In this document: piece by piece, positions 1 to 9,385 of the stretch
How positions within the stretch are numbered: the first letter of the stretch is position 1
How the letters are laid out: each line of letters starts with the position of its first letter
Origin: Streptomyces sp. Ag109_O5-1
GTDB lineage: Bacteria; Actinomycetota; Actinomycetes; Streptomycetales; Streptomycetaceae
NCBI RefSeq assembly: GCF_003814875.1
Contig: NZ_RKQF01000001.1
Coordinates: 186,001 to 250,000, forward strand
Length of the DNA stretch: 64,000 nt
Reading direction: 5' to 3'
Position numbers and translations under genes: made by a program
The notes under the pieces: generated by a model
Told to the model about the DNA's origin: nothing
Databases searched by the model: none
Seen by the model: the letters and a program-made list of their open reading frames with translations, nothing else

Positions 1-12
1 GTACGCGCATGA
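1..12 (+). CDS. 3' end of an upstream gene (probably CoA-transferase subunit A)
   Basis: The first codons in frame 1 read Val-Arg-Ala-stop, and the TGA overlaps the ATG at position 9 in an ATGA arrangement. This translational coupling is usual for scoA-scoB (3-oxoacid CoA-transferase alpha and beta subunits), and what follows is a scoB-like sequence. Only the last three residues are visible, so identity is inferred from the neighbour alone. Confidence 0.35.
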
Positions 13-1060
13 GCTGGACCCGCGACCAGATGGCCGCCCGCGCCGCCGCCGAACTCACCGACGGCTCCTACGTCGGCCTCGGCATCGGCCTGCTCACGCT
101 CATCCCCGGCCACCTACCGCCCGGCGTCCATGTCGTCCTGCACTCCGAGAACAGCATCCTCGGCACCGGCCCCTACGCGCGCGAGCACGAGGTCGACCCC
201 GATCTCATCAACGCGGGCAAGGACCGTGACCGTACTGCCGGGCGCGTCCTTCTTCGACTCTGCGCTGTCCTTCGGGATGATCCGCGGCGGCCACATAGAC
301 ACCGCGGTGCTGGGTGCCATGCAGGTGTCGGAGCAGGGCGACCTGGCCAACTGGATGACCCCCGGCAAGGTGGTCAAGGGCATGGGCGGAGCGAACGGCT
401 ACTGGCCGGGCGACCGGGGACGGGAGGCCCCGCTCGCGCACGGCCTCGGACTCTCCCGCCGGGTCATCCGCGCGGGGCTGCGGGGGCTGGCCGAGGAAGG
501 CATACTCGATCTGACGCCCGGCGGTGCGACCGCGATCCCGGACGTCACCGCGAAGGACGTCCTCGGCCTCTACGCCCTGCGCGCCAGCCTCGGTGCGCTC
601 CTGATGCGCCGCATCGCCATGCTGGGCCCCGAGAACCTCGCGCCGGCCTCGGCCGCACTGGCGGAGGTCCACGCCGCCGCCCGCGACAACGACCACCTCC
701 GCATCCGGGAGGTCGACCTCCGCTACCAGGACGCCCTCGCCCCTATCGCGGACCTCCCCCCGGGCAGCCCATATTTTCGAGCGCCTCACGGCCCGGTTGC
801 GGATGTTCGTCACGGTCCTGGACAAGGACTACAGCCAGGCCTGCGACACGATCGCCGACGAGGACACCGCCGTGCACGACGCGTTGCGCGACGCGGACGA
901 AAACGAGGCGGCGCGGCTGTGGCGGGTGAAGATCGAACGCTGCGTCCGCTACATGATCGCCCAGCTCTCCGAGGACGACGTGGCCCCCTACCTGTGGACC
1001 ACGCTGGCGGGCAGGCCGCGCCTGCGACCGGGCGAGCCACGACGCGCGGCGGCGCACTGA
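9..1060 (+). pseudogene. scoB: Chimeric pseudogene: 3-oxoacid CoA-transferase subunit B N-terminus fused to a GntR/FCD regulator
   Basis: Positions 9-222 encode a typical CoA-transferase beta N-terminus ([31 protein letters not shown]). A frameshift at about 222 moves the reading to frame 1, which continues [31 protein letters not shown] and [10 protein letters not shown]. At about 391 the sequence changes family: [18 protein letters not shown] begins a GntR winged-helix remnant, followed by an FCD effector domain. A second shift near 770 moves the FCD C-terminus to frame 2 (797-1060). The CoA-transferase has lost its C-terminal half and the regulator part of its DNA-binding domain, so neither function should survive. 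The family switch is seen directly; calling the cause a deletion fusion is inference. Confidence 0.85.
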
Positions 1061-1124
1061 GGCGAGTTCAGGCGCGCGGGTCGGTGGGCCGTGAGGTGAA
1101 GGCGGCCCCCGGTCATTGCCGCGG

Positions 1125-1670
1125 TCAGATGTTTCTGGTCCGCCGGCGGCGTACGGCCTTGTAGCCGGCGGCGGTGACCGTCGCGCCGGCCACGACCGCG
1201 GCTGCGACAACAGTGCCGGTGCGGCCGGAGGAACCGCCGCCCTGCTCGCAGTACCGGCCGTTGTCGTCCTTGACCGTGATGGTCAGGTGTCCCCGGTTGC
1301 CGATCGCTGCGGATTTCCCGTGCTGTCCGGCGATGTCGACCGGGTAGCTGCCCGGCCGGATGCCGCAGCTGATGGTTCCATAGCCCTCCCCAAGGCTGTT
1401 CTTCCCCATCTCCATCGTGACGTCCTTGGTGAACGCCGGGGACTCCACGGCGAAGCTGCCGTTGCCGTCCGCCGCCAGGGAGGTCAGGTCGACGTCCGAC
1501 GTGACCACGACGGGCGCCCCCCGCTGCAGGGGGCCGCCTGCCGTGCTGCCGCTGTCGTTTTCGCGGATGCTGACGCTCAGGCCCGAACCGTCCGCCGCCG
1601 AGGCTGTGGGAGAGCTCGTCAGGCCGATGACGGTCACGGTGAGGACGGTCGCCGCAGTACGCAGGTACAT
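1125..1670 (-). CDS. Small exported, C-terminally anchored hypothetical protein
   Basis: The 181-residue product has an N-terminal signal peptide ([20 protein letters not shown], then cleavage near ASA-AD), an extracellular domain of about 110 residues with two cysteines (CGIRPG; GRYCEQ), and a C-terminal hydrophobic segment ([17 protein letters not shown]) followed by an RRRR tail. This is a membrane-anchored surface protein layout without a sortase motif. AGGAAGG lies upstream of the ATG. It starts 29 bases after the stop of the secreted protease gene on the same strand, so the two are probably one operon. Function unknown; the pairing suggests a surface partner of the protease (inference). 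Confidence 0.75.
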   Translation of the reverse strand: MYLRTAATVLTVTVIGLTSSPTASAADGSGLSVSIRENDSGSTAGGPLQRGAPVVVTSDVDLTSLAADGNGSFAVESPAFTKDVTMEMGKNSLGEGYGTISCGIRPGSYPVDIAGQHGKSAAIGNRGHLTITVKDDNGRYCEQGGGSSGRTGTVVAAAVVAGATVTAAGYKAVRRRRTRNI

Positions 1671-1699
1671 CGCGCGTAGCTCGCCTTCCTGAGAGGGGG

Positions 1700-3547
1700 T
1701 CAGCCGGCCTTGGGCGGTACGAGCATGTGTTCATGACCGAGGGTGGTGGAGGTGTCGGTGTAGAGGACGGTCTCACCGTCCGACCAGCGCACCAGGAGGT
1801 CGTCGGGATCGCCCGGTGTGTAGGCGCCCGCGGTCATGACCGAGGCATGGGTCCACAGTCGGTCGGAGGGCGGCATCCGGACTTCCGTTCCCACACTGGA
1901 GGGGCCCGCGTCGCGGTAGAGCGAGACTCCGCCGTCCGACCAGCGCACCATCACGTCCCAGTTGGAGCCGCCCGTGAAGTTGCCGGCGGTGAGCAGCGTC
2001 GCCTTCTTCCAGGTGTCATTGGGGTCCCTGAGCCTGTGTTCGTGGAGGACGTCCTGGCCGTCGACGTCGGTGTAGAGGGAGAGTTTCCCATCGCCCCAGC
2101 GGACCATGAGGTCGTCGGTCCGCTGGTTGTCGCTGAAACGTCCGGCCGTGATCTGGTTGGCGTTCCGCCAGGTGGCGTTGGGTTTCTGGAGCTGCGTCTC
2201 CTCGGCGAACCCGCCCCTGCCGTCGCCGGTGTAGAGGGTGACCTCACCGTCCGTCCAGACCACGACGAGGTCGGCGGAGTCGCTGCCGGTGAAGTCACCG
2301 CCGGCGATGACCTTGGCGTCCTTCCAGGTGTCGGACTTCGTGATCCTGCTCTCGCCGGAGAAGCCGCCGTTGCCGTCACCGGCGTAGAGGGTGACCTCGC
2401 CGTTCCCCCAGACCACGACCATGTCGGTCCTGCCGTCGCCGTTGTAGTCACCGGAGGCCATCTTCCTGGCGTCGGTCCACCGGCCGCCGCCGGTGGGATA
2501 CATGCTGTAGCCGCGCGGATATGTCTGCGGTGGGGTGTTGTTCTTCGCGGCGGCGTAGATCTCCAGGGCACGCTTGTCGTAGGTGACGGCGAAGGAGATC
2601 CGGTCGCTGTTGTTCTCCAGGCCGCCGCCGTAGTAGCCGCCGAGGTCGCCGATCACGGTTCCGCTGCCGGTCCTGGTGTTCAGGCCGGTGATCCAGGGGC
2701 TTCCGGAGGTGCCTCCGTAGAAGCCGCCGCAGTCCATGCGCAGTTGCCGGTAGCCGGGCAGCCGCCGGGTCGTGACGCCGGGGCAGATGATCGGCCGGTT
2801 GCGGGGGTTGTGGCTTCCCGGGTAGCCGATCACGGTCACGGTCTGGGTGTAGTCGCCGTTGACCTGGCCGAGCTTGAGGGCGGCGCCGACGGCCTTCTGC
2901 AGGCTTTGGTTCCTGCTGTTCGTGCCCACCCTGGCGAAGGCGTAGTCCAGGTCGGAGTAGGCGTCGCGGGTGGGCTCGCCGCCCACCTTGTACCAGCGGG
3001 AATCGCGGATCCACTGCTGCACCGGGAACCGGCCGTAGGGAGCGGGGTTCGTCGCCAGGCCGTCATAGCGGGGCACGAACATGCCCTTGCTGCCGCCTGA
3101 GCAGTGCGCGGCGGTCAGGATGACGTTACCCTGCGGGCTGTCGACGACACTCGCCGAGCAGAAGCGCCCCTCCAGTTGGTCGGTGGCGGGATTCCTCGTG
3201 TAGTGGAAGAAGGTTCCGACGGTGGGAACGCCTCCGAAGTAGTAGCCGTTCTTGGCGGCTGCCGCGGCCGGCAGGCGGGCTGCGGGCTTCCAGCCTGCGG
3301 GCGCCTCCGAGCGAGGCGAGTCCGGTGTGGCCGCGGCCATCCGCTTGGGTGTCCAGAACTTCTCGGCGGCTTCGCTCGTCCACTGGTCGTCTTGGACCGC
3401 TTGGACATTGGCGGCTGCGGGTGCGGGTGTCGCCGACGTGGAGGGTGCGGTCGAGAGAAGGGGGTCGGCGACGGCAGGCGTGGCAGTTGCCAGCAGGACC
3501 AGCGCACAGGCTGACATCAGCAGCTTACGCATTCGAGTTATGTGCAT
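1700..3547 (-). CDS. Secreted trypsin-like serine protease with FG-GAP/VCBS-type repeats
   Basis: This is a 615-residue exported endopeptidase. A signal peptide (MRKLLMSACALVLLATATPAVA) precedes a low-complexity pro-region. A chymotrypsin-fold domain at about residues 100-330 carries the catalytic His (LTAAHCSGG), an Asp candidate (YSDLDYAF) and the nucleophile Ser (GGTSGSPW). The C-terminal 260 residues hold about five repeats of roughly 46 residues with the pattern (V/R)W-x-(D/N)G-x-(V/L)-x-LY-x-(D/G)-x-(D/G) plus D-x-N-x-D-x-R-x-D calcium-loop motifs, resembling beta-propeller FG-GAP repeats. GAGGAA lies just before the ATG. Such repeats usually mediate calcium and surface binding. Family assignment is firm; the substrate is unknown. 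Confidence 0.9.
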   Translation of the reverse strand: MHITRMRKLLMSACALVLLATATPAVADPLLSTAPSTSATPAPAAANVQAVQDDQWTSEAAEKFWTPKRMAAATPDSPRSEAPAGWKPAARLPAAAAAKNGYYFGGVPTVGTFFHYTRNPATDQLEGRFCSASVVDSPQGNVILTAAHCSGGSKGMFVPRYDGLATNPAPYGRFPVQQWIRDSRWYKVGGEPTRDAYSDLDYAFARVGTNSRNQSLQKAVGAALKLGQVNGDYTQTVTVIGYPGSHNPRNRPIICPGVTTRRLPGYRQLRMDCGGFYGGTSGSPWITGLNTRTGSGTVIGDLGGYYGGGLENNSDRISFAVTYDKRALEIYAAAKNNTPPQTYPRGYSMYPTGGGRWTDARKMASGDYNGDGRTDMVVVWGNGEVTLYAGDGNGGFSGESRITKSDTWKDAKVIAGGDFTGSDSADLVVVWTDGEVTLYTGDGRGGFAEETQLQKPNATWRNANQITAGRFSDNQRTDDLMVRWGDGKLSLYTDVDGQDVLHEHRLRDPNDTWKKATLLTAGNFTGGSNWDVMVRWSDGGVSLYRDAGPSSVGTEVRMPPSDRLWTHASVMTAGAYTPGDPDDLLVRWSDGETVLYTDTSTTLGHEHMLVPPKAG

Positions 3548-3897
3548 GTTTCCTCAACATGGCGGCATCCGGGTCCGAGACAGCGGACTTCATGCGGTCG
3601 CTGCCGGGACAACGGCGCCGTTCCGGCCGTTACTTCAGGGAGAGCCCGACTCCCCGTTCATCCGATCTGCTGGTACCACGTCATGGGTCCCCCGTTCCCT
3701 GAGCCGCGGCCGGACGGACGAGTTGGTCGGACTCCCCGTGATCCAGCCCGGCATGCATGTCTTCGGCAGATCACTGCCAGCCTTGATCCAAACCTACCTC
3801 TCCTGTGCGCGTCTCCCATGGCCGACGTACCGCGGCGGACACAGATGAACGCCAGATGCCATCACCCAGGTGGTACATCCCGGGCATTATTGGCCCC
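3548..3897. other. Divergent intergenic region (350 bp)
   Basis: This lies between the protease gene (minus) and the first SARP gene (plus). I see no convincing gene. A CATTAT hexamer at about 3881-3886 sits 11 bases before the ATG at 3898, and no Shine-Dalgarno is visible between them, so the SARP mRNA may be leaderless. An in-frame GTG at 3805 would extend the SARP N-terminus by 31 residues that do not look domain-like. Confidence 0.4.
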
Positions 3898-6800
3898 ATG
3901 AAGCACGCTGGCGGAAAGGAGCCGAAACCCAGCGCCCCAAAACCGGTCCGCCGTGAGGTCGCCGGGCTGCGGGTCGGCGTTCTCGGTGAGTTGACCGTGA
4001 CGCGCGACGGACGGCCCCTGAACCTCGGCGGACCCCGGCCACGTACGCTGTTCGCGCTGTTGGTGCTGGCACGGGGCGCTGTCGTCACCTGCGACCGGCT
4101 GATCGACGCCATGTGGGACGAGGAGCCGCCGCCGAGCGCGGTCGGTGCTCTGCAGGCGTACGTCTCCCGGCTGCGGCGGGAACTGGAACCGGCCCGGACG
4201 GCAGGCACCCGCAGCAGTGTGATCGTGCGGGAAGGTGCCGGTTACGCGATCCGCCTCGCCCCGGAAGAGGTCGACGCCTGGCGGTTCGAAGCGCTGCTGG
4301 AGCGGACCGGCCGGTCCATGCCGTCGGCCGCGGAGAGGATCGCTCTGCTCACCGAGGCTCTCGGCCTCTGGCGGGGGCAGGCCTTCACCGGGTTCGAGGA
4401 CGGGCCCTGGGCACGGACGGAGGCGGCGCGCCTCGCGGAACTGCGTGAGGTGGTACGGGAACGGTGCCTGGCGGCCCACCTGGAACACGGGAAGCACGAC
4501 GAGACACTGCTACTGCTCGACGAGGCGGAGGAACTCGTCGATGCACGACCCCTGCGCGAGGAGCGCTGGTCCTTGCTGGCCCTCGCTCACTACCGAGCGC
4601 ACGGCCAGGCCGAAGCCCTCTCGGTCCTCCGTCGCGCCCGCCAAACTCTCGCCGACCGGTTGGGCATAGATCCGGGTCCCGCGCTGCGTGGCGTCGAGGC
4701 CGAGGTCCTCTCCCATGCACCGCGCCTCGCCGCGCCCGCACCGCCGCCTGACTCCGCGCCTGCTTCGGTCTCCTCCCCCGCGCTCGGCCGACTCGTCGAG
4801 CGAGAACACGAGTTGGAGGAGCTACGGCACTGTCTGTCGGAGGCGGTCGCGGGCCGTGGCGGACTGGTGTGTGTTCAGGGCCCTGCCGGGATCGGACGGA
4901 GCGCGCTGCTGGCGGAGGTGGGGCGGCTGGGCGCGGAGTGGGGCGTACGGGTCCGTGGCGTCGGTGCCGGTCCCGAAGGCATGGCAAGGGCGGCGCTTCT
5001 CCCGCGTGCTCCCTACGACGTCGTACGACAGTTGCTCGGCCCGGAGGTCGCCGAGCAGGGCGGCCTGCCGGCGGCCGGGGCAACGCCGGTTTCCGAGGGG
5101 CAAGTCTCCGATGGGCCGGACGGGTTCGACGTCCTGCACGGGCTCTACCGCCTCACCGAGCGCCTGGTCACCGGCGACGAACCATCGCAACGGCCCCTGC
5201 TCCTCCTCGTGGACGACCTGGAGGCGTGCGATACGGCGTCCCTGCGCTTCCTGGCCCATCTGCTGCCGCGCATCCAGGCTCTGCCCATCCTGGTCGTCAC
5301 CGCGCTGCGCACCGGGGAACCCCCCGCCCCGCCCGGGCACGAGCAGGTCCTCGCCGACATCGCGCAGGATCCGACGGTGGTGCACATCCGGCCGGAGGCG
5401 CTCAGCGCGGCCGGCGTCGCTCATCTCGTACGCCGGCAGTTCGGCAACCTTGTGCACAAGGAGGTCGTCCATGCCTGTCACCGGGTGTCGGTGGGGCTGC
5501 CGTTGCTGCTGGCACACATGCTCGGGGCGCTGGAGACGGTGGAGCAGGTGACAGAGCCGCGCGTCGTGGAGGAGGCCGGTATCAGTGCCGTCTCCGACCT
5601 CGTGCTCGCCCGGCTGGACCGGCTGCCGCCCGCCGCCGGGGACGTCGTACGGGCGATCGCGGTCCTCGACGGCGGAGCCTCGCTGCCGGCGGTCGCCGCC
5701 TTCGCGGAGCTGTCCGAGCGGGACGTGGCCTCGGCGACGGCGGTCCTGGTGCGGGCGGAAGTGGTCCGTGACCAGTACCCGTTGGCCTTCGTCCATCCCC
5801 TGGCCGCGGAAGCCGTGCTGCGGACGGTGCCGCAGCCGGAGCTTCCGGCCCTGCGTGAAAGGGCGGCCAAGATCCTCGACGGTGCCGGTGCGGCTCCCGA
5901 GCAGATCGCCGCGCACCTGCTCCTGGTGCCCTACCGGGGCGACCCGTGGGTGGTGGACGTCCTGCGCACGGCCGCGGCCCGCGCGAGCGCCCGCGGAGCC
6001 AACGACGCGGCCGCCACCCTGCTCACCCGAGCGTTGCTCGAACCACCGACGCGGGACGTCCGGCCCGCGGTGCTGCTGGAACTGGGCCGGGCCGAAGCGC
6101 TCGTCGACGGGCCGGCGGCGGCCCGGCATCTGCGGGAGGCGTACGAGTCGTCACCGCCGGCCCTCGGCGCCGCGCGGCTGCTCGCCCAGACGCTGATCTA
6201 CACCGGCAGGCCCGGGGAGGCGGCCGAGTTCGCGGCACGGGCGGCGGCGGAGTACCCGCCCGCCACGCAGGCCACCGCGGAGGTCACCGCGGAGGTCACC
6301 TCGGAGGTCACCTCGGACGGTACGGCCGACGAGCGGCAGGGGTTGCTGGCCCTGGCACGGCTCGGCGCCTTCGCGCACGGGCTCTACACCGTGGGCACCG
6401 ACGGCCCGGATGTCCCGGCGCCGTCTCCCCTCGGGGACGGGCCGGGCGCCCGCATGCTCGCGGCCGAGGCCGCGAGGGAGGCCACCGTCCAGGGGCTCGA
6501 CCGCGCCGCGGCCATCGCCTCCGCCCGCTTCGCGCTGACGGAACGGGTACTGCTGCACCGCGGGGAGATCCTTTCCTGGTGCACGGCCGGCCTTGTGCTG
6601 CACCTGGCCGGCGAGGACGTGAGGCTGCTGTGGGACGAGACGCTGACGTACGCCGAGCAGCGGGGGTCGCTGATCGGGACGCTCTCGGCGCATCTGTGGA
6701 AAGGGTTCACGCAGTGGCGGCACGGCGAGTTGGTCCAGGCGCGCCGGTCGCTCGGAACCGCGCTCGAACAGTTCGGCGCGTGGGGGGTCACGCCCGGCGC

Positions 6801-7338
6801 CCCGCAGTGCCGGGCCTTCCTGACAGGCGTGCTGCTGGACCTCGGGGACACCGCAGGGGCACGCGCCTGTCTGGAGCGCATGCGGCAACGGAGCGCGGGG
6901 GCCGAAGGGGCCCGGTTGCGCGCGGAGAGCGAGGCTCGCGTGCTGATCGCCGAAGGCCGGTACGGGCAGGCGCTGGCCGCCCTGGACGGCGTACGGCAGC
7001 TCCAGCCCGAGGTGGTGAACCCGGTGTGGTGGGACGGGGAACTGCTGCGGATACGGGCGCTGACCGGGCTGGGTGAGCGGGGCCGGGCCGAACGGCTCGC
7101 CCGGGAGCAACTGGTGATGGCCCGTCGGTGGGGTGCGCCCGGCACCGTCGGCCGGGTGCTGCGGCTGCTCGGTGAGACACGCGGGTTCGACGGCGCGGCC
7201 GAACTCCAGGAGGCGCTCGCTCTTGCGGCCGACAGCCCGAGCCGCCTGGAGCACACCCGTGCCCTGCGGTCCCTGCATGCCGTGACCTGCGGTGACAACT
7301 CCGGGGACGGCGTCGTACGCCGATTCCCCCCTGTGTGA
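3898..7338 (+). CDS. SARP-family regulator with BTAD, ATPase and TPR-like regions (Arg-substituted P-loop)
   Basis: This is a 1146-residue AfsR/SARP-type transcription activator. Residues about 15-100 are an OmpR-like winged helix (LRVGVLGELTVTRDGRPL; VTCDRLIDAMWDEEPP). Residues about 105-255 are the BTAD all-alpha domain (VDAWRFEALLERTGR; LREERWSLLALAHYRAHGQ). An STAND/AAA-type ATPase begins near residue 305 and a long helical TPR-like region follows. The P-loop reads GPAGIGRS with Arg334 where Lys is expected; the Walker B region VDDLEACD is acidic. A close paralogue on the other side of the kinase gene has the normal GPAGIGKS. A 12-bp in-frame repeat near 6270-6318 encodes (A/S)EVT four times. 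The ATG at 3898 is preferred because it precedes the winged helix closely. The nearby membrane kinase suggests control by phosphorylation as in AfsK/AfsR (inference). Confidence 0.9.
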   Translation: MKHAGGKEPKPSAPKPVRREVAGLRVGVLGELTVTRDGRPLNLGGPRPRTLFALLVLARGAVVTCDRLIDAMWDEEPPPSAVGALQAYVSRLRRELEPARTAGTRSSVIVREGAGYAIRLAPEEVDAWRFEALLERTGRSMPSAAERIALLTEALGLWRGQAFTGFEDGPWARTEAARLAELREVVRERCLAAHLEHGKHDETLLLLDEAEELVDARPLREERWSLLALAHYRAHGQAEALSVLRRARQTLADRLGIDPGPALRGVEAEVLSHAPRLAAPAPPPDSAPASVSSPALGRLVEREHELEELRHCLSEAVAGRGGLVCVQGPAGIGRSALLAEVGRLGAEWGVRVRGVGAGPEGMARAALLPRAPYDVVRQLLGPEVAEQGGLPAAGATPVSEGQVSDGPDGFDVLHGLYRLTERLVTGDEPSQRPLLLLVDDLEACDTASLRFLAHLLPRIQALPILVVTALRTGEPPAPPGHEQVLADIAQDPTVVHIRPEALSAAGVAHLVRRQFGNLVHKEVVHACHRVSVGLPLLLAHMLGALETVEQVTEPRVVEEAGISAVSDLVLARLDRLPPAAGDVVRAIAVLDGGASLPAVAAFAELSERDVASATAVLVRAEVVRDQYPLAFVHPLAAEAVLRTVPQPELPALRERAAKILDGAGAAPEQIAAHLLLVPYRGDPWVVDVLRTAAARASARGANDAAATLLTRALLEPPTRDVRPAVLLELGRAEALVDGPAAARHLREAYESSPPALGAARLLAQTLIYTGRPGEAAEFAARAAAEYPPATQATAEVTAEVTSEVTSDGTADERQGLLALARLGAFAHGLYTVGTDGPDVPAPSPLGDGPGARMLAAEAAREATVQGLDRAAAIASARFALTERVLLHRGEILSWCTAGLVLHLAGEDVRLLWDETLTYAEQRGSLIGTLSAHLWKGFTQWRHGELVQARRSLGTALEQFGAWGVTPGAPQCRAFLTGVLLDLGDTAGARACLERMRQRSAGAEGARLRAESEARVLIAEGRYGQALAALDGVRQLQPEVVNPVWWDGELLRIRALTGLGERGRAERLAREQLVMARRWGAPGTVGRVLRLLGETRGFDGAAELQEALALAADSPSRLEHTRALRSLHAVTCGDNSGDGVVRRFPPV
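6269..6318 (+). repeat. 12-bp in-frame tandem repeat inside the SARP gene
   Basis: About four copies of a GAGGTCACC(G/T)CG-type unit encode a run of (Ala/Ser)-Glu-Val-Thr in the helical region of the regulator. The paralogue downstream lacks it at the matching place (RAAAGLPVELSDERQG). It is probably a slippage expansion in a linker. Confidence 0.7.
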
Positions 7339-7519
7339 CCGGCGTACGACAGGCCGTCGGGAGGAGAATCCGACGCCCGACTTGCGATCGGCTTGCAAGC
7401 GGTTCGCAAGACCCGTGGTGCATCGTCCATGCCGCAGGCGAAGCAGCCGCCTCACGAGGCGCGCGCACCGCAGGAACACGAACGGGGGGCGGCCCCTGCG
7501 GGGGCCGAGATCAAAGGAC

Positions 7520-9385
7520 ATGAGCGAAGCGATACGCGGCGGGGACCCGTGGACCGTCCCCGGCTACACACAGAACAAGCAGCTGGGCTCGGGGGCCAGC
7601 GGGCGGGTGGTCCTGGCCACGCACGACACCACCGGCACCCGGGTGGCGATCAAGTACCTCGCCGAGAAGCTCCGTGACGATCCCGCCTTCCGCGAGATCT
7701 TCCGCGCCGAGGCCCGGCTGCTCGGCGAGCTCCGCTCCCCCCATGTCGTGCAGTTGTACGAGTATGTCGAGAGTCCGCGCGGTGCCGCCATCGTCATGGA
7801 GCTCGTGGACGGCGTGCCGCTGCGCAAGCTGCTCCGCGAGCACGGCGCCACGGCCCCCGAGGCCGCGCTCGTCGTACTCAAGGGCTCGCTGCTCGGCCTC
7901 GCGGCGGCCCACGCGGCGGGGGTCGTGCACCGCGACTACAAGCCGGACAACGTCCTGGTCGCCGCCGACGGTTCCTCCAAGCTGGTGGACTTCGGCATCG
8001 CCGTGCCGAGCGGGATGGCCGCCAACGCCTCGGGCACCCCGACCTACATGGCACCCGAGCAGTGGACCGGCGGTGTGGCCGGGCCGGCCACCGACGTGTA
8101 CGCGGCGACGGCCACCTTCTTCGAGTGCCTGACCGGTATGAAGCCCTACCCGGGCCAGACGCTGGCCGAGCTGGCCATCCAGCACATCGAGGCGCCGATC
8201 CCGGACGAGCTGGCTCCCGAACCGGTGCGCCCGCTGATCCGCAGGGGCCTGGCCAAGACGCCCGAGGAGCGCCCGGAGAGCGCCGCGGTGTTCGTCGAGG
8301 AACTCGAAGCCGTCGCCACGGGCGCGTACGGGGAGAAGTGGGAGGAGCGCGGCCGACGCGAACTCGCCGCCCTCGCCGCCCTGCTCTTCCTTCTCTTCCC
8401 GCTGGCGGACGATACGGCCTCGGGTACCACGGCCCTCGCCACGACCACCCTCGGACCGGGCGCCCGGCTGGTGCGCGGCCGCAGCGGGAAACTGCTCGCC
8501 GGGCTGACGGCGGGGGTCGTGCTGGCGGTCGGCGGGCTCGCGGTGACGGCGGTCGCCACGGGCGTGACCGGCGGACACCGCACGTCGAACGGCGCCGGGG
8601 CCGGTGCCGGGTCGGGCAGCCCGACCGACGGGGCCGGTCCCGGTGAGTCCGCCGGTTCTCCGGACGGGGGTCCCTCGGCGACGGACGGTTCCTCGCCGTC
8701 CGCCGCGACCGGGTCGCCGTCCGCATCGGCGTCCGGGGACGCCAGTGCCTCGCCCAGTGCGGGCGGAGGGTTCGGCGGCACGACCGGCGGGTCGTCCGGC
8801 CCAGGAGGAGCGACGACCACGACGGGCGGCGGTGCCGGCACGACTGGTGGCAGCGGAACCACCGGCGGCAGCACCTCCGGGGGCGGTACGACCACGACCG
8901 GCGGCGGCTCCACCGGGGGCGGTACGACCACGACGGGCGGCGGCTCCACCAGTGGCGGTACGACCACGACCGGCGGCGGTACGAGCACGGCGGGCGGCGG
9001 TACCACGAGCGGGGGCGGCACCTCCACTCCCGCACCCACCCTCGACGTCAAATCAGTGCAGATCAACGCGGTGAGCGCGGCCTCGGCCACCTGCACCATC
9101 GTGGCCTCCGTCAGCGTGACGACCGACGGCGCCGCAGACGGCACGCTCTACCTCAGCTGGTACGCAAGCGACTCGGCCGGGGCGGTCGGGACCGTCGTCG
9201 CCACCGACCCGATCGCGCTGCCCGAGGGGAAGACACAGACCTCGGGCCGCTACACCCACGCCTTCCCCGTCCCGACGCGCTACGCCTATCTCGGCGCCAG
9301 GGTCACCACCGATCCCGCGGCCGACTCCGGCAACGGTTCCTTCCAGTCCACCGCCGCACCCTGGGAATGCGACCCGCCCCGATGA
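7520..9385 (+). CDS. Transmembrane Ser/Thr protein kinase (PknB/AfsK-like) with extracellular sensor domain
   Basis: This 621-residue Hanks-type kinase keeps all catalytic landmarks: Gly-rich loop GSGASGRV (residues 23-30), VAIK Lys45, HRDYKPDN with Asp139 and Asn144, DFG Asp157, and GTPTYMAPE. One membrane helix spans about residues 325-347. A Gly/Thr/Ser-rich linker of about 150 residues (repeated GGGTTTTGGG units) then leads to an extracellular domain, residues about 507-621, with cysteines at 525 and 617. AAAGGA lies 3 bases before the ATG. The next gene overlaps its stop codon (ATGA). The two adjacent SARPs are natural candidate substrates, by analogy with AfsK-AfsR. HRDYKPDN replaces the usual HRDLKPEN, a tolerated variation. 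Confidence 0.93.
   Translation: MSEAIRGGDPWTVPGYTQNKQLGSGASGRVVLATHDTTGTRVAIKYLAEKLRDDPAFREIFRAEARLLGELRSPHVVQLYEYVESPRGAAIVMELVDGVPLRKLLREHGATAPEAALVVLKGSLLGLAAAHAAGVVHRDYKPDNVLVAADGSSKLVDFGIAVPSGMAANASGTPTYMAPEQWTGGVAGPATDVYAATATFFECLTGMKPYPGQTLAELAIQHIEAPIPDELAPEPVRPLIRRGLAKTPEERPESAAVFVEELEAVATGAYGEKWEERGRRELAALAALLFLLFPLADDTASGTTALATTTLGPGARLVRGRSGKLLAGLTAGVVLAVGGLAVTAVATGVTGGHRTSNGAGAGAGSGSPTDGAGPGESAGSPDGGPSATDGSSPSAATGSPSASASGDASASPSAGGGFGGTTGGSSGPGGATTTTGGGAGTTGGSGTTGGSTSGGGTTTTGGGSTGGGTTTTGGGSTSGGTTTTGGGTSTAGGGTTSGGGTSTPAPTLDVKSVQINAVSAASATCTIVASVSVTTDGAADGTLYLSWYASDSAGAVGTVVATDPIALPEGKTQTSGRYTHAFPVPTRYAYLGARVTTDPAADSGNGSFQSTAAPWECDPPR
8770..9030 (+). repeat. Gly/Thr-coding imperfect repeats (kinase linker)
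   Basis: Several imperfect copies of a roughly 30-bp GC-rich unit (ggcggtacgaccacgac type) encode GGGTTTTGGGS blocks between the membrane helix and the outer domain of the kinase. This looks like a flexible or O-glycosylatable wall-spanning spacer. Confidence 0.7.
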
